Shown here in pieces: positions 16,535 to 26,100 of a DNA stretch of 63,282 nucleotides. The notes under the pieces were generated by a model. It was not told the DNA's origin. It saw only the letters and a list, made by a program, of their open reading frames with translations, and did not search any database. The position numbers were made by a program, and so were the translations under genes. Where the stretch lies: positions 1 through 63,282 of the forward strand of contig JAJYVF010000032.1 in the NCBI GenBank assembly GCA_021792135.1. The letters run 5' to 3'. The DNA comes from Acidobacteriota bacterium. GTDB taxonomy: Bacteria; Acidobacteriota; Terriglobia; Terriglobales; Acidobacteriaceae. Position 1 is the stretch's first letter. Each line of letters starts with the position of its first letter.

Positions 16535-17676
16535 GAGGACTCCTTTGGGCCGGAGGTGAAGGTTTCCTGTGCGACGCCGAAGCTCAGGGTCATGCCGGCG
16601 CCGCTCAGACCGGTGATGACCTCAACCCCCGGCTCTGGCTGGAGACGCACATACGGCTGCTGCGGATGCTTTGCGTACACGCCGTACCAGCGCTGCGCCA
16701 CAGAGAAATCCGGAATGCGGACGAAGCTGCGCAGGTGCCGCAGAATGAGAGCATCAATCTCTTCGGAATTGAAAGGCACGGCAGGCGAGCCATATTCATG
16801 CGAGTCGCCGAGCGTCAGTTCGCCGGCGGAGTTCTGCGAAACCATGGTGTGAATGCCGAAGCGATCGTACTCCGGCGTCTCGGCGGCGATGCGGCTGCGC
16901 AGAGCCGGCAGCGAGGGGCAGACACCGAAGGAAGAATAAAAACGGAAGGTGAGGCCGCCGGCCAGCGCCGGTCCGAGATTCCATCCCGGAGGCTGAGGCG
17001 GGGTCCGCAGCATCTGCAGCTTGCAGCAGACGAGGCCGCTTTGCGCGAAGCGCTCCGGGTAAAGAAGGTCGAAGTCGGAACCATTGCAGACGATGATCTG
17101 CTCCGCCTGCCAGGTGCCGCGCGTCGTGCGGATGCACGGATGCTCGATGCTCAGGACCGGGCAGTTCCACTCGAATGCGATGTTACAACGGCGAGCAAGG
17201 AATTCCGGGAGCCGGCGCAACACTTCGCGGGGATCAACCATGATTTCTGCATCGCTCCAGAGCGCGCCGACCACCGCGTCGGAGCGGAGAGCGGGACTGC
17301 ATTCCAGCGCTGTCGCACGATCGAGCCAGGAGCAGCTATAGCCGAGATCGGGTGCGAGCGCTGCGAATTCCCGGCCGACCTGTTCTTCGTCTTCGCGCGT
17401 CGCAACGTGAAGCGACCCGGTTTGCCGATTCGAAATTCCGGACTCGCGCAGCACTTCAACCCAGAGCGCGCGGCTTTCGAGCGCAAGACGATGCATGCGG
17501 CCGGGTGGCTGGCCAATTGGCCAAAGCAGGCCAAAGTTGGCGATGGAAGCACCCAGCGCTGCCGGACGGCGTTCCAGGACCGTCACCGATCGGCCTGACC
17601 GGGCGGCCATCCAGGCATGCGCCAGACCTACGATGCCTGCGCCGACAACGACTACGTCTGCATGTTGTGAACTCAC
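16531..17676 (-). CDS. FAD-dependent oxidoreductase of phosphonate clusters (TIGR03364-like)
   Basis: This 381-aa DAO-fold flavoprotein has an N-terminal dinucleotide-binding motif VVVVGAGIVGLAHAWMAARSG and a C-terminal GLSGAGMTLSFGVAQE. The pairing with phnX is the hallmark of the TIGR03364 group. Members of such clusters have been reported to oxidise (N-methyl)2-aminoethylphosphonate to phosphonoacetaldehyde, which would feed PhnX and replace PhnW. The start is a GTG with no Shine-Dalgarno. A TATAAG box ends only eight bases upstream, which is compatible with a leaderless message. Confidence 0.8.
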   Translation of the reverse strand: MSSQHADVVVVGAGIVGLAHAWMAARSGRSVTVLERRPAALGASIANFGLLWPIGQPPGRMHRLALESRALWVEVLRESGISNRQTGSLHVATREDEEQVGREFAALAPDLGYSCSWLDRATALECSPALRSDAVVGALWSDAEIMVDPREVLRRLPEFLARRCNIAFEWNCPVLSIEHPCIRTTRGTWQAEQIIVCNGSDFDLLYPERFAQSGLVCCKLQMLRTPPQPPGWNLGPALAGGLTFRFYSSFGVCPSLPALRSRIAAETPEYDRFGIHTMVSQNSAGELTLGDSHEYGSPAVPFNSEEIDALILRHLRSFVRIPDFSVAQRWYGVYAKHPQQPYVRLQPEPGVEVITGLSGAGMTLSFGVAQETFTSGPKESS

Positions 17677-18038
17677 GAAGGCAGCTTATAACGGGAAATC
17701 CGACAACTCAAAGTGAATGGCAGGATCGCCGGCATGATCTTTGGGGAACGCACTCGTGCGTGCAGATGCTTCCGAAACCACCGCAAAAGCAAACAGGTAA
17801 CTGCAGCCGGATCATACGCCCGGTGTGTTACAGGCTGGTGAAAGGCAGACAGGCAGAAGCGCGGCCGCAACATCCGTCGATCTTCACTTCATTCGGTATA
17901 CGCCTCGGGTATTCTTAACGCGCAGCCGTCCGAGGCTTAACCGTCCGAAGGTTCTCTTCTCGGCGGGTTCATCTGAGTCTGGAAGAAATCGCATCAGGAT
18001 CGTTCCTGCAAAGCGGGCGGAGTCCGCAGGAGAGAACC
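17677..18038. promoter_or_regulatory. divergent control region of the phosphonate cluster
   Basis: This 360-bp gap separates the minus-strand FAD-phnX-MFS-dehydrogenase set from the plus-strand transporter-PbfA-like set. Leftwards, TATAAG lies eight bases before the GTG start. Rightwards, AGGAGA precedes the GTG of the transporter. No strong inverted repeat was found and no regulator gene sits here. Confidence 0.5.
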
Positions 18039-19382
18039 GTGGACAGATCGGTTCGGCAGCAAGGCGCAGTTCCGGCCGTTCGAGGGCGGGGCACGATCTT
18101 CGCCGTCACATGGCTTACCTATGCCGGTTTCTACTTCTGCCGCAAGAACCTCGGCATCGCTTTGCCGGCGCTGCACACCGCTTCCGGGCTGGATAGTCTG
18201 GAGCTGGCGAACATCGTCTTCGGCTACAGCCTTCTCTATGCGCTCGGGCAGTTCGGCTGCGGCTTCCTGTCGGACAGGTACGGTCCAGGCAGGGTGGTCG
18301 GCACGGGCCTGGTGTTGATTGTCGGCAGCAATCTGCTGATGGGCCTGCACGGGACTGCGTTATGGCTCCTGATCTTCGCCTGCGTGAACGGAATCGGACA
18401 GTCGACGGGCTGGTCCGGTCTGGTGAAGATCATGGCGAGCTGGTTCAGTAGCCGTCAGCGCGGCATCGTGATGGCCTGGTGGGGCACCAACTACGTGCTC
18501 GGAGGCTTTCTGGCGACTACCTTCGCAACCTGGGCTGTGTCGCAGCATGTGTTGTTTCCCGGTCTGGGGTGGAGGCGCGGCTTTATTCTGCCGGCGGTCG
18601 TGCTGGCCGTGATTACTGCTGTCTTCTTCCTGCTGGTGCACGATACACCGGAGAGCCCTGAGGCGTCGGACAGCAGGCAGGCGGCCGAGGTGGCTCATCC
18701 GGACCGCTCGACCTGGCGCGACCTGGGAGCGTTGTTGCGCAGCCGGTCGATCTGGATTCTTGGCACGTCGTATTTCTTTCTGGAGATGTGCCGCTACGCG
18801 TTGATGTTCTGGCTGCCCTATTACATGGTGAACCGGCTGCATTACACCCTGGAAGCCTCGGGGTATCTGTCTTCTCTGTACGAGCTGGTGGGGGTTGCCG
18901 GTGCGCTGCTTGCCGGCTATATCTCGGATCGTTTCATGCAGTCGCGGCGCGCCCCCGTCTCGGCGATGATGCTCTGTGGCTTCAGTGCGGTGATTCTGGC
19001 GCAGATGATGACTGCCGGCGACGGCCTGATCGCGACCGCAGTGACCATTTCCCTGGCTGGTATGCTCTCCTATGGACCGGACACGTTGCTTTCCGGCGCG
19101 GCAGCACAGGATATCGGGCAGGCGCAGGCGGCCGGGACCGCTTCCGGCCTGATCGACGGGATCGGACATCTGGGGTCGCTGTTCTCACCCTACCTGGTGA
19201 TCTATGTCAGCGGGCGTTACGGTTGGGACCGGCTCTTTGTGGTATTCGCGGCTGCCGGCGTTGCCGCGGCTGCGGTACTGATTCCGCTGTGGAACTGGAA
19301 GCCCTCGGATGAAACGCAGGGGGGCCAGCCGAGAACTGCGGCGCAGCGCGGGGAATTCGTTGAATCGTATGAAGAATCATGA
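18039..19382 (+). CDS. MFS transporter, organophosphate:phosphate antiporter (GlpT/PgtP) type
   Basis: This 447-aa protein has 12 helices. The N-terminal YAGFYFCRKNLGIALPAL, then GYSLLYALGQFGCGFLSDRYG, and VNGIGQSTGWSGLVKIMASWF are typical of the OPA family, which exchanges phosphorylated organics for phosphate. Beside phnX and the PLP enzyme it most likely imports an aminoethylphosphonate. A GTG start with AGGAGA upstream is used. Its 3' end overlaps the start of the next gene by 14 bases, so the two form an operon. Confidence 0.82.
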   Translation: MDRSVRQQGAVPAVRGRGTIFAVTWLTYAGFYFCRKNLGIALPALHTASGLDSLELANIVFGYSLLYALGQFGCGFLSDRYGPGRVVGTGLVLIVGSNLLMGLHGTALWLLIFACVNGIGQSTGWSGLVKIMASWFSSRQRGIVMAWWGTNYVLGGFLATTFATWAVSQHVLFPGLGWRRGFILPAVVLAVITAVFFLLVHDTPESPEASDSRQAAEVAHPDRSTWRDLGALLRSRSIWILGTSYFFLEMCRYALMFWLPYYMVNRLHYTLEASGYLSSLYELVGVAGALLAGYISDRFMQSRRAPVSAMMLCGFSAVILAQMMTAGDGLIATAVTISLAGMLSYGPDTLLSGAAAQDIGQAQAAGTASGLIDGIGHLGSLFSPYLVIYVSGRYGWDRLFVVFAAAGVAAAAVLIPLWNWKPSDETQGGQPRTAAQRGEFVESYEES

Positions 19383-20733
19383 AGGCAGCGCGGTCCCTCA
19401 ATCCGAAGGCGACGTTAACCTGTCGTCTGCCCGCGCGGTGTGGCAGCGAGAACACCTGAACGAGGAGACGCGGCAGCTGCTGGAGGAAGATGCACGCTGG
19501 TTTCTGCACCAGTCCCTCTCATCGCCATGCCTCAACGTGCTCAGCGGATGCGAAGGCAGCTTTCTGATCGACACGCAGGGACGCCGCTATCTTGATTTTC
19601 ACGGAAATAATGTTCATCAGGTGGGCTTCGGTCATCCCCGGGTAAAGGAAGCAGCGGCGGAGGCGATGGGGCAGCTGCCCTTCTGCACGCGGCGGTATAC
19701 AAATCGCTACGCGATTGCTCTGGCGCGAAAGCTTGCTGGGATTTCTCCGGGAAATCTGAACAAGTGCCTCTTTGCCCCCGGGGGCGCGGAGGCGATTTCC
19801 ATGGCGATAAAGCTGGCGCGCCTCGCGACGGGCCGCTTTAAGACCATTTCCCTTTGGGATTCGTTTCATGGAGCGACGCTGGACACGATCTCGCTGGGCG
19901 GCGAATTGCTTTTTCGCGGCGGAATGGGGCCTCTGCTGCCCGGCGCCGAACATGTTCCTCCGCCGGAGCCGCAGCGCTGTCCGTTTCACTGCGGTCAGAG
20001 CTGCACACTCCAATGCGCGGATTACGTGGAATATGTCCTGCAGCGCGAAGGCGATGTTGCGGCGGTGGTTGCGGAGACGGTCAGGAGCACGGGAACGATT
20101 CCGCCGCAGGATTACTGGCGGCGCATTCGATCGATCTGCGACCGTTACGGCGCTCTGCTGATCCTGGACGAGATCCCGCACGGTCTGGGACGCACCGGAT
20201 CGATGTTCACCTGCGAACACTACGGCGTCGTGCCGGACATGCTGGTGATCGGCAAAGGGCTGGGCGGGGGATCGCTGCCCCTCGCGGCTCTGCTCGCGCG
20301 GGAAGACCTCGATATGGGAGGTCAGCACGCGCTCGGGCACTTCACACACGAAAAGAACCCTGTCCTGTGCGCAGCCGCGCTGGCCACGATCGAGGTGATC
20401 GAGACAGAAGAGCTTCCGGCACGAGCCGCAAGATTGGGCACGCGATTCCTGGGGCAGTTGCTGGAGCTGCAGCATCGCCATTCTCTGATCGGGGATGTGC
20501 GCGGGCTGGGCCTGCTGACTGCCCTGCCGCTGCGCCGGCCGGATGGTTCCCCGGCTGGGGCCGAAGCGGAGAAGATCATGTATGCGGCGCTCAGCCGCGG
20601 CCTCAGCTTCAAAACGGCAATGGGGAATACCATCGTGCTCACCCCGCCCCTGAACATCGAGGAGGAGCATCTGAATACAGCGGTTGAAATCCTTGACGCT
20701 TCGTTCTCCGAGCTGCAGCAGGCGGGCCAATGA
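19369..20733 (+). CDS. pbfA: class III PLP enzyme, likely (R)-1-hydroxy-2-aminoethylphosphonate ammonia-lyase
   Basis: This protein of about 454 aa is of the class III aminotransferase fold. Seen: FAPGGAEAISMAIKLAR, LWDSFHGATLDTISLGG, the PLP-ring aspartate in LLILDEIPHGLGRTG, and the Schiff-base lysine in VIGKGLGGGSLPLAA. A cysteine-rich loop (RCPFHCGQSCTLQCADY) is unusual for plain transaminases. Class III enzymes in phnX clusters without phnW include PbfA, which eliminates ammonia to give phosphonoacetaldehyde. That role fits, but a transaminase role is possible. The start at 19,369 overlaps the transporter; an in-frame upstream codon at 19,309 is less likely. Confidence 0.68.
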   Translation: MKNHEGSAVPQSEGDVNLSSARAVWQREHLNEETRQLLEEDARWFLHQSLSSPCLNVLSGCEGSFLIDTQGRRYLDFHGNNVHQVGFGHPRVKEAAAEAMGQLPFCTRRYTNRYAIALARKLAGISPGNLNKCLFAPGGAEAISMAIKLARLATGRFKTISLWDSFHGATLDTISLGGELLFRGGMGPLLPGAEHVPPPEPQRCPFHCGQSCTLQCADYVEYVLQREGDVAAVVAETVRSTGTIPPQDYWRRIRSICDRYGALLILDEIPHGLGRTGSMFTCEHYGVVPDMLVIGKGLGGGSLPLAALLAREDLDMGGQHALGHFTHEKNPVLCAAALATIEVIETEELPARAARLGTRFLGQLLELQHRHSLIGDVRGLGLLTALPLRRPDGSPAGAEAEKIMYAALSRGLSFKTAMGNTIVLTPPLNIEEEHLNTAVEILDASFSELQQAGQ

Positions 20734-20847
20734 GCAGCCGCGGCTACGATCCCTGATGGGGCAGTTTCGGTTGCATGTCTGTTGAAAATCGACTGGGGTG
20801 CGGGTGGTGCGGGCCGGGTTGGTACCGCAGTCTGGGAGCAGGGAAGG

Positions 20848-21688
20848 ATGGAATCACGACGCGATTTTCTGAAATTGGCGGCGCTGCTGGCGGCTGGCGG
20901 CATGAGCGGTCTGATACCCCCGCAATCGAGCGCGCTTATGCGACCGATCCGGAGCCAGGCTCGACGTATCTCGATGCGGAACACGTCGTGATTCTCATGC
21001 AGGAGAGCCGCTCTTTCGACCACACCTATGGCACTCTGCGCGGCGTCCGCGGTTACAACGATCCGCGTGCGATCACATTGGACGAGTTGCCGAGTCAGAT
21101 CGGCAATCTGCTTTTCCTGACTGGCATCCGGAAGGCAGGCTGATTTCATTCTGATAGATGGCCAGGATCGGTGATCGCGCGGCCGGTGCACCCTTCCGCG
21201 TTTACACACCGGCCCGAGTGCGATCGGCAGAGGCAGCCGCATTGGACGAGGGCCGGACCTGGGATTACGCCGTAGCGGCCGGCGATCGCATCACAGATCG
21301 CTTTCCGCTCGACCTCTTCGACTCAGGGATGTACCACCTCTGTGTCTGCGGTCCCAACGGATTCTTCCGGGACTTCCGCGGACACAGAGACGATCCAGGG
21401 CTGGCGGTGAGCCTTACCAGCGCAGCTGATGGAGCCGTGCTGAAACTCATCAATCACGATCCCGCACGACCGCTGAATGTCACAGTGGAGGATCAGTCGT
21501 ATGGCGCCAGTCCACGTGCCCTGCACGTCAGCCCCGGCGCGGTGTCGGTTGTCCGGCTGAACCTGAATCGCAGCCATGGCTGGTACGATCTGCGGATTTG
21601 CGTCGCTGGCAGCCCCGATTATGAACAGCGTTATGCAGGACACGTCGAAACCGGGCGGGAGAGCTTTACCGACCCACTGATAGCCTGA
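20848..21688 (+). pseudogene. decayed phosphocholine-type phospholipase C
   Basis: The start MESRRDFLKLAALLAAGGM is a Tat signal. The +1-shifted frame then reads IERAYATDPEPGSTYLDAEHVVILMQ and RSFDHTYGTLRGVRGYND, the start of bacterial phospholipase C. The frame is broken at a run of five Cs (20,917-20,921). After about 90 residues the homology jumps to a C-terminal domain encoded at 21,158-21,688 (LDLFDSGMYHLCVCGPNGFFRDFRG). The central catalytic region, normally several hundred residues, is missing. GGGAAGG before the ATG is a leftover ribosome-binding site. It may once have released phosphate from lipids beside the phosphonate cluster. Confidence 0.85.
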
Positions 21689-21832
21689 TGGACTGCACCA
21701 GCCATCAAATTGCGGACGCGCCGGAGCAGCCATTTCCAGGACCCGTGTTGAGGTGGGCAACAGCGGCGCGCGGGCATCGGAAAGCGCAAAGGGTTCCTCA
21801 GGAATATCGAGAGCAGCCCCATTTCACCGGAG

Positions 21833-22654
21833 TTACGGCGACGACAGCGCCTTCCGGCCGGCACGGGAATGCGTCCTCTTATCTGGCTTCTGAGATCCTC
21901 CGCGCCCCAGCCTCCACAGATCTTCTGCCTGGGCACTGATTCGCCGTACACTTCGAATCGTCGCTTCGAGGTTGTATCGGATGTGGGCCCGCATCGCCTC
22001 ATCCGCCCCGGCGACGTCCGTGGAAGAAACCGCGGCAATCAGATCTGAATGAAAATGGGCTGGTACCGCTGGCTGCTCGCCGACCAGATCGAACATCCAG
22101 TTATAGAACAGCACGTCGTTGCTCTCGATGAGCCGGCAAAGCGCGGCCGATCCGGAAGCCTCCGAGATTCGCATATGCAGACGAACGTGGGCGGTATTCA
22201 TTTTCCAGACGAGAGTTGCATTCTCCGGATTGGCGTACCGTTGCTCATAAAGCTCGTCCAGTTCTTCAGCCAGTTTCCGCAGTTCGCGGCGCTCCGCCAT
22301 GCTGGCCCGTTCGGCAAACAAGCGCGCTGCCTGGCTCTCCAGAGCCTCGCGGACAACATACCGGTCGCGAATGTCGGTTTCCGTCGGAATGCGGATGCGT
22401 GTTCCCACCTGCGGTTTGCTTTCGAGAATCCCCTCCTGGGTGAGCCGCTGGATCGCCTCTGAAACGGGAAGAATACTCATCTTCATCCCAGCCGCCAGCT
22501 GCCGGCGCGATATGGGGGAGCCCAGAGTGAAGCTCCCCTGAAGGATCTGTTCGCGGATAGCTCGATAGGCCTGTTCCGAGAGACCCTGGGGCATCGCACC
22601 AGCCCGGTTTCCCGGATCCGTGCCATCCCTTTGACCGATTCGCCCGTCTTTCAT
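21833..22654 (-). CDS. GntR family (FCD/FadR subfamily) transcriptional regulator
   Basis: This protein of about 273 aa has an N-terminal winged helix (SEQAYRAIREQILQG, then SRRQLAAGMKMSILPVSEAIQRLTQEGIL). An all-helical FCD ligand-binding domain follows (TDIRDRYVVREALESQAARLFAERA, then HVRLHMRISEASG and ending near HIRYNLEATIRSVR). The two histidine-bearing helices are compatible with metal-assisted binding of an organic acid or sugar acid. Starts at 22,654 or 22,594 are both possible and neither has a clear ribosome-binding site. It is divergent from the receptor gene at 23,109. The shared 450-bp region contains inverted repeats suitable as operators. Confidence 0.82.
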   Translation of the reverse strand: MKDGRIGQRDGTDPGNRAGAMPQGLSEQAYRAIREQILQGSFTLGSPISRRQLAAGMKMSILPVSEAIQRLTQEGILESKPQVGTRIRIPTETDIRDRYVVREALESQAARLFAERASMAERRELRKLAEELDELYEQRYANPENATLVWKMNTAHVRLHMRISEASGSAALCRLIESNDVLFYNWMFDLVGEQPAVPAHFHSDLIAAVSSTDVAGADEAMRAHIRYNLEATIRSVRRISAQAEDLWRLGRGGSQKPDKRTHSRAGRKALSSP

Positions 22655-23108
22655 GCCCGGCTCTGGTACTGCCCTGCTGATAACCCTGTCGCGTCCACTG
22701 AATGCGCAGTCGCTGAAAGTATACAGATTTACGGCAACGGATCTGTATCCCCCTGCATGGCTCTTCCTCCAGATATCTGCCGGCCAGCCGTTGTCAGGCC
22801 CGTCTCGCCAGGCAGCGCCGCCTCCCGCGGGAATCCGTGCCTTTCTTCTGCGCGGCAAGTGTAACGGATGGCTGCAGCACTGGCAGTCAGTATCAGGAAG
22901 ACGAAGTGAGCGGATAAATGCCCCATAACATAAAGGCAGAAGCCCTCCGCAACTTTTCTGTTGACAAGCCGAAATGATCCTCTGTAGAGTCTACTGCCAT
23001 TACAGTAAGTGTCTGCTTCCCCAGACATCTGTCAGCCAATTCAGGTCCCCATATTTGCCACTGCCGATCGTCCGTCGATCACCGCGGTGCATCCAGGAGG
23101 AGGTCTAC
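22655..23108. promoter_or_regulatory. divergent region with an 8-bp inverted repeat and a promoter
   Basis: ATACAGAT (22,721-22,728) and ATCTGTAT (22,741-22,748) form a perfect inverted repeat with a 12-bp spacer, 70-90 bp upstream of the GntR start. The receptor promoter lies at 22,961-22,990. No ORF in the gap is convincing. Confidence 0.5.
22961..22990 (+). promoter_or_regulatory. sigma70-like promoter with overlapping GTAGA-G-TCTAC operator
   Basis: TTGACA and TAGAGT are separated by 18 bp. The -10 box lies inside the palindrome GTAGA-G-TCTAC (22,984-22,994), which has the GT-N7-AC form of FCD-type GntR operators. A second inverted repeat, TACTG-N6-CAGTA, follows directly. Repression of the receptor gene by the neighbouring GntR protein is a reasonable inference. 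Confidence 0.55.
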
Positions 23109-26100
23109 ATGACTCAGTCAGCCCGTTTCTGCGGCCGGTTCCCGAGTTGCGGTACTGTTGCCGTCCTGGCTCCGATCCTGTGTTTGGTGTGCCTCCTGTT
23201 CTCGTGTCTCCGGCTGCAGGCTCAGGTGGAGAACGGAGTCAACGGAACGGTCGTCGATTCCACGGGTGCCGTGATCGTCGGCGCGACCGTGACTGTCACC
23301 AACAATGCCACCGGTGTCGTCGCGCATGCGGTAACCTCATCGGCCGGCACCTTTACGGTTGTTGGCCTCACTGCGGGCAGCTACACCGCCGTCGTGGATG
23401 CGCGCGGATTCCAGCGAGTCACGACCCAGGTGTCGGTGGAAGTCGCAAGAATGGCCTCTCTGAATCTGACGATGGTCCCCGGCAGCAGCTCGGAAACCGT
23501 CCACGTCTCGGAGAATAATGTCATCTCTCTGAATACCGAGTCGCCGGGAATCGGCACGACCCTGGAGCCTGAGTTGGTGCAGACGGCCCCCATCGAAATC
23601 AACAGCATGGCTCGCCAGATTGACGCGTTCATGTATACCGCGCCCGGCGTGCAGGGCAATGCCGGCTCCCACAATATCGACGGCGGCGTCAATTTCGAGA
23701 ATGAGGTCCTGTTCAACGGCGTCCCGGTGGCGTTCGCAGACTACGCCGGCAACCAGACCAACATCAATCCGCCCTATGAAATGGTGAACGAATTTCGCGT
23801 GAACAGCTCTACCTTCGATGCGCGGTATGGGATAGGGATGGGAGCGGTGACTTACAATATGGCGTCGGGCACAAACCAGCTCCATGGCGATGCCTTCGAA
23901 ATCCTGCGCAACCAGCTGTTCGACTCCGACGGGTTCTTCCCAACCAACTTCGGCAAAAACGGCAATCCGATTCCTCCGGTCGATCAGCAGAACAACTATG
24001 GATTCACGCTTGGCGGCCCAGTCATGCTCCCGGAAGTCTATGATGGCCGCAACCGCACGTTCTTTCACTTCAGCGCTGACTGGTTTAAGCAGAATCAGGC
24101 GCAGAACGCTATCGGGACCGTGCCGACGCCGGCCATGACCCATGGAGACTTCAGCAATTTTGTCGATGCCAACGGCCATCAGATCCCCATCTATGATCCG
24201 CTGACCGGCAAGCCCTTTCCCGGGAACATAATCCCCGCGTCCCGCATCAGTGCGATTGCAAAAACCGTGATTCCCTCCATTCCTGCTCCGGATCGTCCCG
24301 GCATTGTCTACGGACTGCAGGACAACAAGTCACCGGCCGTTCACTCACTCCCCATTTCGCAGCTGCTCTGGGGCTACACGATCGACCACAACATCAGCCC
24401 GTCGCAGAGCATTCACTTCAGTCAGTGGCGCGATAAGATGACCTCGCCGTTTTTCAGCCAGTCGGCCATCGTGCCCCAGACCAACGAACTGCAGAGCCTC
24501 GTCAATAACGCAGACCTCGGCAGCGGATTCCTGCTGAACTACGTGAAAACCGTCAGCCAGAATCTGGTCGTCACCGCAGGGGCCGACTGGATTGGAAACA
24601 TCCTGGGCCAGCATGACGGCCTGACCGGAGTCAACTTCCCCGGTGTTGTCGGCAGCACCACATTTCCCGACGTCGGCTTTGACGGGCAGAACGCCATCAC
24701 GAACTGGGGTGCTTACGGCGGCGGTTTCATTTCCGGATTCACCGACAACACCAACCGCCGCCTCGGGATCGTCCTCGACAACAACTGGCTCTGGACCAAA
24801 GGCCGGAATACCTTCAACATCGGCGGAGAATTTCGCCGCGCCATGCAGGACCTGTTCGACTGCGCGGGATGCGGAGGCGCCTTTGCCTTCAGCCAGCGGT
24901 CCACCTCCATCCCCAACGCCAGTGATCCGAACTTCGGGAGCTATGGCAGTTCGTTCGCGAGCTTCCTTCTGGGCGAGGTGGATTCCGGCACGCGCATTAT
25001 GTCCAAAGAGATCCGGCTCAGAAACAAAGCCTTCTCTTCCTACATTCAGGACGACATCAAGCTGAACGACAGACTCACACTGAATGCCGGTCTGCGCTGG
25101 GACATCATGGTTCCCTTTACCGAAAACAACAATTCAATTCTCTACGTCGACGAAACCGAGCCCAATCCCGGCGCGGGCGGACTGCCCGGCGCGATGACTA
25201 AGTTCGGCAACTGCTCGGGTTGCGCGGGCCTCACTCGTGCCGATATCGACTGGAAGAATTTTGGGCCTCGGCTGGGGTTGTCGTACCAGCTGAATTCGAA
25301 GACCGTCCTTCAGGCTGGTTTCTACAAAGTCTTCATGGACGGCGGCGCCTACGAATTCGGAACTTCCCAGGCTGCCCTGTATATGACGACGCTGCTGCAG
25401 GGCGAGTTCTACCGCAACACGACCAATACCAGCGCTCCCGGGTACGGTAACTGGGACGCGCTGCCGATGCCTCTTCCGGGACCGACCCCCTTTACTCCTG
25501 AGATCGGAAATGGGAACGGATTTGTTGTCAATTTTCATCCCCACAGAGGAGATCCGCAGTACGACGGCCTGTCACCCTACGATCAGGCCTGGAATTTCAA
25601 TGTCCAGAGGCAGCTTCCCTGGAATCAGTTCATAACCATCGCCTATGTCGGCAATCGCGCCATTCACCTGCCTGTCACTCTGGTTCAGCCCGACCAGGCT
25701 CCGCTTTCGGTACTCAAATATGGCAACCTCCTGGGTGAACTTGTTACTTCTCCGGATGCCGCGGCGGCCGGTATCAGGATCCCGTATCCGGATTTTGTGC
25801 AGCAGTTTGGAGCTTCTGCGACCGTAATCCAGGCATTGGAACCGTATCCCCAGTTTGCGTCCTTCGGCAACAACTATGAACACGACGGAACCGCCTTCTA
25901 CAACGCGCTTCAGGTGCAGGGCGAGAAACGATTCTCGAACGGGCTGAGCTATATGGCCGATCTGACCCTGGCAAGAAATATGGCAAACACTGCGACCGGA
26001 TCGCCTATCTTTTCGCCGAACGGGGAAAATTCGGTCAACGAAAAGCCCGAATATGCAGTGGCTTCGAACGATCAGGGATACATCACCAACTTCATCGTCA

